A stretch of DNA of 64,000 nucleotides from Trichaptum fuscoviolaceum. Lineage: Eukaryota > Basidiomycota > Agaricomycetes > Hymenochaetales > Trichaptaceae. Below the pieces are notes generated by a model. The model had not been told where the DNA came from, did no database searches, and saw only the letters and a program-made list of their open reading frames with translations. This document shows positions 57,169-64,000 of the stretch, one piece after another. Within the stretch, counting starts at the first letter, position 1; every line of letters starts with the position of its first letter. The stretch spans positions 1,426,001 through 1,490,000 of the forward strand of contig CAJSYZ010000009.1 of NCBI GenBank assembly GCA_910574455.1, written 5' to 3'. A program made the position numbers and the translations under genes.

Positions 57169-57440
57169 TTTGTGCAGTGTTTTGAGACTTGTATGATGAT
57201 AAGATGTGTCGAAGGTGCAAGTTCAAGATCAGGGAGGCGGGGGCGTCTATCTTAGACAAGTTGAAAATTTACGCCCACTACTACCGTGACTACTCTATGA
57301 CTAATTTTAACTCAGGTTCAAGTTCACTGGCACTCCGAGTCCGAGTCACTGCCAGTGCTAGCAGCCTGCCAGTGCCAGTGAGGCTCAGCTGTGAGTCCCA
57401 ATTGTCGACGTGTACTACTACTGAGGTTACATTCAAGTTG
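57169..57440. promoter_or_regulatory. Divergent promoter region between accessory gene and transposase
   Basis: 272 bp separate the two ATGs. The stretch 57330–57395 is dense in CACTGG/CCAGTG words (CACTGGC, CACTGCCAGTG, TGCCAGTGCCAGTG). The transposase frame stays open upstream of 57441 as far as about 57189, so an earlier start is possible. Promoter role is inferred from position only. Confidence 0.4.
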
Positions 57441-60375
57441 ATGCCAGCGACACGGAAAAAGCACGATCCCTTTCATTTTCCACCAACTATTCGATGCACC
57501 TTGCCTGGCTGTAGTAGGACGTTCAAGAGTCAATCTGGAAGAGCAAGACATGAATATTCAGCTCATCCGACGTCATTCTTGGCAAGTTCTTCTGCTTGTG
57601 GTCATGAATATGAATCGTCACCTATTCGACCCATACGAGCTCCAAGTCCTCAACTTGAAGCTCTCCTGAGGTCGTCCGAACTTCCATCAGAGGGTCATCT
57701 TGAGAGCGGCTCTGACTCCTACGATTACGATATTTCCATGCTTACACAGGATATCTCGATGCTCAGTATAGGCCGAGACGAGCTGCTTCAAGATTTGGAC
57801 AGACCTGATTCTCTGTCCCATTCTGTCACCGGAAGTGACAGTGGCCGTTCTGAAGACTTGGATTCCGACATTGGAGATTATGGGAGAGCGAGGATAACTT
57901 GAAGGTGTATCACAGATACTTGAATGGTGCGCGCCAAATCAATTGTTCCCGGTTTACTGTAGCATTTTGACACCAAACATTGTGCAGCCACTCCATGCGA
58001 TGCAGAAGGGAACTTCTTAGAATACGAAGACTCACCCGCTCCGCGAAACGAATCTGCGTCAAATGACTGGTTTCCATATTCGTGCCGAGCAGATTTTGAG
58101 CTCGCAGATTTTCTCTATCGGGAAGAGCAAATGTCTGCTGGGAACATAACAAAGCTTCTGGGAATCATGAAGGCTTATCAGCTGATTCAGGAGGCGGAGA
58201 ATGTAAAATCTTGCGGATGTTCCGAATTGGATGCGACATTGCCTGACGATGACTTGGATCTGGGTTCAACTAGTACGCTACTCGATGGAGATGCGCAAAA
58301 AATGTATAACGCCATTGATGCTACGAAAGTCGGTGATGTGTCTTGGAAATCCTTTAGTAACTTCTACACGGACGATCATAGCCAAAAGGCAACAAACGAG
58401 AACACCGAGTCATGGAAGAGGAAAGAATATGATGTATGGTATCGGGATCCTTTGGAAGTGATCCGGAATTTGGTGGACAATCCGGCGTTGGAAGGCGAAT
58501 TCGACTATGTCCCGTTTCGTGAGTATCAGCCGAAAGAGGACTCTGATGACAACAAAGAACGAGTCTTCAGAAACTACATGTCCGGAAATTTTGCTTGGGA
58601 ACAGGCTGTAAGTCATGAATCATGCAGCATTCGAAGTTGGAGGAAGTGTACTGATTATCCTTGACTTAGAACAAAATCTACGCCGAAGATAAAGCAGTTC
58701 ATGGGTCCATGTTCGTTCCGGTAATTTTAGGGAGTGACAAGACAACAGTTTCCGTTGGAACTGGCAACAACGAATATTATCCGTTATATCTCTCAATAGG
58801 AAATGTATCTAACAAGGCCCGGCGGTCCCAAAAGTTGAATACAGTCCAGCTCGTAGCATTTCTAGCAATACCAAAGAGTGTGTGTCAAAAACTGAGCTAT
58901 CCATTTGTGTTCTGATGCTTTGCAGCTGAACGGCAGTACGAAAAGTCGGATGAATTCCGCCGCTTTCGACATCAAGTCTTTCATTCATCTATATCGAGAA
59001 TCTTGAGACCACTGAAGAGCGCAATGTCCATAAACAACGAACAAACCATTTTCCGGTGCCCTGATGGTCACTTGCGTAGGTCGATTCTCGGACTCGGCTC
59101 GTATATAGCCGATTATCCGGAACAGGTGAGTCTATGCGCAATATGCACTGGATGGTGCTGCAAGTAAGTATTGTCCTTTCCACAAATCACATCCGACTTG
59201 AGTTCGAGGAAATGGCTTAATGCGGCTACTATATAGATGTACAGCACCTCACAAGAACCTAGATAATCCGGAATTTGTTACAAATCCTCGAACAAAAGAG
59301 CTGCACGAACGATTGATAGAACAGGTGGATGACAATAGCATAAGTAGAGCCACAATTCGTAAGGAGTATGGGTTCCACCAAGATATCGTCGTATGTGTTC
59401 CAACTTCAAGTTGTCCATTAGATGCACTTACCGCAACTTGAACTATGTCCCGTAGCCCTTCACCAATGATTTTCCGCGTGCAGATATATGCGATCTCATT
59501 TCTCCAGACTTACTGCACCAAATCATCAAAGGCGTGTTCAAGGATCATCTTGTCGAGTGGATTTGCCAGAGCATGACCACGACAGAGCTGGATATTGTGG
59601 ATAAAAGGTACTATTCCCTTACAAGTCGTGTGAATACCACTGCTAACTTTCACGTAGAATCAGAGTTGCTGCTCCTTTTCCTGGACTTCGCAGATTTCCC
59701 GAAGGTCGAGGCTTCAAGCAATGGACAGGTAATGATTCAAAGGCACTTATGAAAGTATGTGGTATTTTCATCATGATCTTGTTTGAGGTGGTGGTTTGCT
59801 GATATCTGATGCAATCCGCTTACTAGGTGTATCTTCCGGCTATTGTGGGCATTGTACATGATGATATAGTTCACGCATTGAGTGCATTTCTGGACTTCTG
59901 TTACCTTGTGCGTCGGTACACGATTACAGCCTCAACTCTTGATCAGGTTAAAGCCTCCCTGGATCACTATCATCAATATCGCAAAATATTCATAGCTAAG
60001 GGCATCCGGGATAACTTCTCACTTCCACGACAGCATGCCATGATTCACTATCCTACAATGATCCCTCTCTTCGCTGCACCAAGCGGGCTGTGCTCATCAA
60101 TCACAGAGAATAAACACATTTACGCGGTCAAGGAAACGTGGCGACGCTCAAACAGAAATGATCCTTTAGGTCAGATGATCACAGCAAACCAACGTCTCAG
60201 TAAACTTATTGCATCGAGGGCAGACTTCAAGAGGCGTGGAATGCTGGAAAGTCCTCTGGCTGAGGCTTCATGGAGAGCTTTGCTAGATGTTCTGCGCAGG
60301 AATATGTCAGAGTCGGAGTCAGATGACGCTGAGAGGACCCAAATTCGGAACATCAGGAAAACTACTTTCTGCTGA
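57441..60375 (+). CDS. Plavaka-family transposase with N-terminal C2H2 finger
   Basis: The ATG at 57441 gives MPATRKKHDPFHFPP and a C2H2 zinc finger (CTLPGCSRTFKSQSGRARH…H). After an acidic linker come WFPYSCRADFELADFLYREE and MSAGNITKLLG, then VWYRDPLEVIRNLVDNPALE and FAWEQANKIYAED. These are followed by HGSMFVPVILGSDKTTVSVG, PLYLSIGNV, a CX2C-type cluster (ICTGWCCKC), DLISPDLLHQIIKGVFKDHL, VAAPFPGLRRFPEGRGFKQW, YLPAIVGIVHDDIVHALSAF and LPRQHAMIHY. This order is that of Plavaka (CACTA-superfamily) transposases. Exons are about 57441–57956, 57988–58607, 58670–58876, 58926–59162, 59240–59391, 59456–59609, 59659–59754 and 59827–60375. In exon 1 the frame is lost at the GGG near 57886 unless one more G is present. 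The end is cut by a foldback-related repeat, so it may be a few residues short. Confidence 0.75.
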
Positions 60376-60513
60376 AAGTGACTTAAGCGTCACTTAAAGG
60401 TCCTGAGAGACTGAAGTCTTAAATAAGGCAAGCTTCACTTATTCATGCATGTCCTCCCATTATTCAGGAGCGACTTACTGAAATCAGTGCTGTTGACTTA
60501 AATCAGTGCTTCA
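60351..60513. repeat. Half copy of the foldback element at the transposase end
   Basis: It is nearly identical to 52299–52417 (ACTACTTTCTGCTGAAAGTG … CATTATTCAGGA). It then continues with ACTGAAATCAGTGCT and a run of CAGT words to about 60560. It supplies the last codons and stop of the transposase frame. It also pairs well with the left arm at 52083–52145. Confidence 0.75.
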
Positions 60514-60631
60514 GTCAGTCAGTCAGTCAGGTCAGTCGTTCAGGCAGTTCAGTCATTCAGTCAATCAGTTATTATAAGTAGATGATAATATTATAAGCAC
60601 AAAATAAGTACAATAATAAGTAAACTATAAA

Positions 60632-62500
60632 CTAAGAACTTGTCTTTCCACCCACGAGCGGGCCCGTCGCTGGCTCCCACTGCCTTTCAGCTTCGGCATC
60701 GGCGGGCGCGGAGGGGGAGGTCGCGCGCTTTGCAACGACACTGTCCGCTAACGCTGACACTCGGCACGGGCGGCGTTGGTGCCGGTTCTGTCTTGATTTG
60801 TGTGGGCGCGAGAGAACCTGGTGCGTAAGGGCGGTCTGGAGGGTGGACGGGACAAGGGTTTGGATCCAGGCATTGGTGTGGGTGCTGCTGTTGGTGTCGG
60901 ACCTCGAGAGCCAGACCGCTGCTGTTGTGTTGTTTGTTGTTGGGCTACACCAGTAGCCATAACCTCTGGATCCTCTTCCTCCTCTTCCTCAGCCTTACGA
61001 GTAGAACTATCAGCAGACGATCGTCAGAAAGTGCGCAGAAGCATACCGAGGAGGCATAGGGATTTTCATCATCAATGCCATCGTACGCGCTATTCTTCTC
61101 GATCTTGCGGACAAGCTTCTTCGTTTGCTTGCCTGCACCTGTTAACTGCTGCTCTGTTTCCTCGTCTTCATCCGATTCGTCTATATAACCCTCTCGTGTC
61201 TTATTTGCTGTACGATATCCACGCTTTAGACGTTCCTAGATAGCAGAAAAGAAAGTTGATGAACTGAATATTGGAGAGAGAAAAAAGAACTGAGCAAACC
61301 TCAATCTCCTTGGCCTCTTCGTCACGAGTGTCCTCAACATCCATATTCTCTTCATCATCCGCAAACTCCCCCTTATACTCCATCTCATCCAAGCCGCCCT
61401 CGCCCCCTCTGTCTCTTTCCCGTCTCCGGCGGTTCTCAACACCCTGTTCATAGTCTTCCTCGAACAGCCCACGCATCCCCGAGTCTACAGTCTACAGTCT
61501 CCTCCCCCCGGGGCCCAGCGACCTGCCACCAATGCCATATACAAGACTCGCGCCCGTCGTCGCACCGCCCGCGATCGGCGCAGAGATGCCGTTCGCCGCA
61601 TTACTGCGCGAGCGCATCGACCAGCGGTCCATCTCGCGATTCTTCTCCATCTTTTCCATCAGCTTCTCTGCCTCCTCGAGGCTCGACGCGATCTGGTACG
61701 TCTCCCGACGCTTCTTAACCTTGTACCACCGAAGCACAGGCACGATCGTAAGCACCTGGTCCGCTGCGGGCATGAACAGCGCGTCCGTCTCGTTCTTCGC
61801 GGTCTCTTTCATCCTTCCCACCCACACCTCACTGCCCGTCCCGTCCTCCGCGACCCAGGGATACTGTTCCTCTCGACGCTCTGCTGGATGTTCTCGGGCA
61901 CCAGGAACACCTGTCGAGTCTTCTTCTGAAACTTGCGTTTCCGCTTGCCTTTGTCTTTGACATACTTCCCTTTCTGCGGGATCGCCTCGTTGTGGATCGG
62001 CCGCTCCTCTGCATCGACCATGACTATACGTCCATCTGCACCAATGACGGGCTTCTCATCTTCCCTAACATCGGCTTCATGGGCACCTGCGAGCTGACGC
62101 CATCCACACCCCCACCAGTAGGGTCACGGCGCAGCTCCTTGTGGTTGAGCTTCACGGGCCGCGCCCACGTACTGATGTCGACCGGTTTCCGCGAGTTGAA
62201 CTTCATCACGTCGTATCACCACCCATGCCTGTCGCAGCTCATCAGCTTGAACTCCTGGTACGGCGCGTCCTCGCCTCTGACAGCCGTGAACGTTGAGGCC
62301 AAAGACGACCCGGAGCCCTTGACCTTGATCTCAGACTTCGACTCGAGCTTCAACCAGTGGCTTCCCTGCATCTGGCTCTGTCTTGACTTTCGGCTTCGGT
62401 CGCGACGGGCGGCGGTGGGGGTGGCTTTTGAACCTTTACGAGGATGGGTCGGTACAGATTCTTTTGGAAGAGCGTGAGCTCTCTTTTTTCTCGCTTTATC
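60632..62500 (-). pseudogene. TFIIF alpha subunit (RAP74/TFG1) gene with many frame breaks
   Basis: In order on the minus strand but in several frames: RPKPKVKTEPDAGKPLVEA; QEFKLMSCDRHGW then a TGA then YDVMKFNSRKPVDISTWARP; VDAEERPIHNEA; KFQKKTRQVFLVPENIQ; EVWVGRMKETAKNETDALFM; LEEAEKLMEKMEKNREMDRW; EYKGEFADDEENMDVED; YRTANKTREGYIDESDEDEE; LVRKIEKNSAYDGIDDENPY. A proline-rich tail with IKTEPAPTPPVPS and VVAKRATSPSAPADAEAE closes it. This is the fungal TFIIF-alpha layout, a general RNA polymerase II initiation factor. At least five frame changes and one in-frame stop within about 1.9 kb make it non-functional as read. Introns at about 61240–61300 and 61010–61045 look normal. It follows the glucan synthase remnant in the same orientation, possibly fused to it. 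Confidence 0.8.
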
Positions 62501-62625
62501 TTCCGCAGAGAGGTGGCTTTGCGCGTCGAATGGCTTAAGCTCCAGGGATCGAGTTGGTGTGGGCTGTCGTACGTGCTTCGGGTGTCCCAGTTGGACTGCA
62601 TCGGTTCTTCCCAACGTTCAGGATC

Positions 62626-64000
62626 TCAATCTTCCGTATCCATTACCGCTACGCCAGGCGCATGCTCAGCTTCACCATCTGAAGGCCTCCGTGCCAGAGA
62701 GCCAGCGATCTGTCGGCTAGTAATGATACTGCGCTCGTGGAAGTCTTCCATGCGCTGACGCCGTTCAACAACCGGGAAACGCTGGACAGCCGATCGAGCA
62801 CGCAAGATAGTATGCTCTTCTTCCGTAGACTTAAGCGCCATTTTAATTGTCTTCGTAAGCTGGGACAACATGTGTGCTGTTAAACTCGATTCGACAGGGA
62901 ACTACTGTAACCAAAGTCAGACTGCAAACGTTAGAGACAGATAATATGAACTTACCCATCCAGGCATGAGACCGAGACCACCAAGACGAGCACCAACACC
63001 AAGGGGCACCTTTGCGACCGAACTCGACAGCGACTAAACCGAACGGCTCATCACGCGAAGGGATCAAAGCGAAGTCGGCACCACTGAACAAGTACGGAGG
63101 CAGAGCAGTGAATTCCGGCTTTCAGTACACTCGGTCAGGATACATCTCCATGAGACGAGCAAGTTTCTCCGCAACAAAACGACCATACAAATCAATGACG
63201 GGACCGACACAGATCAACTGAATCGAGGGGCGCTTTTCCAACCTGACATTAATAAATGAGCAAATATTCATCTGTTTATTAAGATAGCATTAAAAGAACT
63301 CACAGCGAAGGCATCACGTCCGCAATAAGATCCACACCCTTCTGTTTCGACCATCGACCGACGAACACGAAGAGATCTGCCTTAGGGTCCTGAGCAATAC
63401 CAGCCCACTCCTGAGCCTGCCGCTTGAGCTCCGGACGTTTCGCCTCTGCCTCTTCATCAATCTGAGTGTCCTTGATCTGTACGGGCTGTTCATCCAAAGC
63501 AGCAATATCCGTTGGGTCCGGATTCGGGAGAGAGTCCACATGCTTGAGTGTCCACAGCGCCGGATAACGAGCCCACGACCGCTTACCATACTTGTCAGAC
63601 ACACTGGCGACACCGATCGATTTCTGGTGCACACTGATGAAGGATGCCGCGGCGTGGAGCAAGTTGAACGTGTTACCGAACTGAATGTACTTCGTGCGGT
63701 GTTCCTTGCTGATATTGAACGCCGAGCATACTTCCTTCATCTCTTCGTTCGTGCGGAGCGGCCACAGGCCCTGGAACTCTGCGTTGTGGAGAGACAGGCA
63801 CACCGGGAGGACTTTTGGGAGGAGGTAGATAGCAGCGAGCGCGCCGTGATAGTCATTTATGTGGTAAATATCGATCTGCGGGTTGCGCCTGACGATCGCT
63901 GCGATTGCCTGGTTCCATGTCGAGTAGAAGATGGCTGAGCTGAGGTCGTCCATGCGCGCAGGATACGGGTCCGCCTTCGTTTGCGCACGGAAGACCGGCG
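62626..64000 (-). pseudogene. Alpha-1,3-glucan synthase, glycogen-synthase domain, 3' part, disrupted
   Basis: Exons 63304–64000, 62956–63242 and 62626–62901 give the GT5-type synthase domain: [69 protein letters not shown] and [32 protein letters not shown] and RARSAVQRFPV follow. The enzyme makes cell-wall alpha-1,3-glucan at the plasma membrane; full-length proteins have an amylase-like N-terminus and a C-terminal multi-membrane-span region. Here TGA at 63122–63124 interrupts VY_KPEF. A run of four G at 63003–63006 shifts the frame inside the [16 protein letters not shown] motif, and the frame ends at 62626 without membrane spans. The 5' part lies beyond the window. Two lesions in such a conserved domain argue for a pseudogene. 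Confidence 0.85.

Noticed and set aside
1..64000. tRNA, rRNA or bacterial operon features
   Set aside because: I found no cloverleaf with conserved A and B boxes, no rRNA blocks, and the introns and elements are eukaryotic.

Overview
The window is a piece of a basidiomycete (Agaricomycete-type) nuclear genome. The evidence is: genes with many short GT–AG introns of about 50–70 bp, chromodomain Ty3/gypsy retrotransposons, Plavaka/CACTA-type transposase genes, an alpha-1,3-glucan synthase remnant and F-box fragments of the fungal type. Almost all of it is transposon DNA, much of it nested. Only the last 3.4 kb looks like former host gene space, and it is decayed.

Layout. 1–3802: the 3' part of a Tnp2/CACTA-like transposase gene, and a small convergent coiled-coil gene. 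3990–6373: a 71-bp tandem repeat, a Tc1/mariner-type MITE (4363–5114) and a hAT-type MITE (5689–6338). 7813–29013: two chromovirus copies of one family (A1 degenerate, A2 larger), both on the minus strand. They are broken by other elements: D1 in A1; C1 (a complete second chromovirus, 17901–24225) in the pol gene of A2; and hAT-like B2 (26046–27613) between gag and pol of A2. 29014–31916: a truncated D element. 31917–35800: the remains of a Plavaka-type element (G1) carrying an intron-rich accessory gene and a subterminal repeat array. 35875–48493: a hAT-like B element split by chromovirus C2 (which holds D3 in its 5' LTR) and by two solo LTRs. 49645–50234: another hAT MITE. 51370–60513: a second Plavaka-type locus (G2), with its subterminal array, a foldback element, an intact-looking accessory gene (minus) and a divergent transposase gene (plus). 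60632–64000: a frameshifted TFIIF-alpha gene and the 3' half of an alpha-1,3-glucan synthase gene with a stop and a frameshift.

How the parts relate. Most insertions can be verified by target-site duplications (TSDs) that I read directly: ATTTC for C1, CCGTC for C2, CTCGC and CGCTT for the two solo LTRs, GCCACAAG for B2, GAAATCGC for D1, and a 7/8 match for B3. Because A, B, C and D have inserted into one another in both directions, their periods of activity overlapped. The most unusual content is in the two non-autonomous families: D carries an Hsp70 C-terminal gene fragment in all three copies plus conserved hairpins, and B carries F-box gene fragments between arrays of the palindrome CAGGTACCTG. 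Family C shows an 11-nt match between its primer-binding site and its own LTR, as expected for Tf1-type self-priming.

Limits. Exon boundaries come from splice consensus and similarity remembered from known families, not from alignments. Several frameshifts are single-base changes in homopolymers and could be assembly errors.
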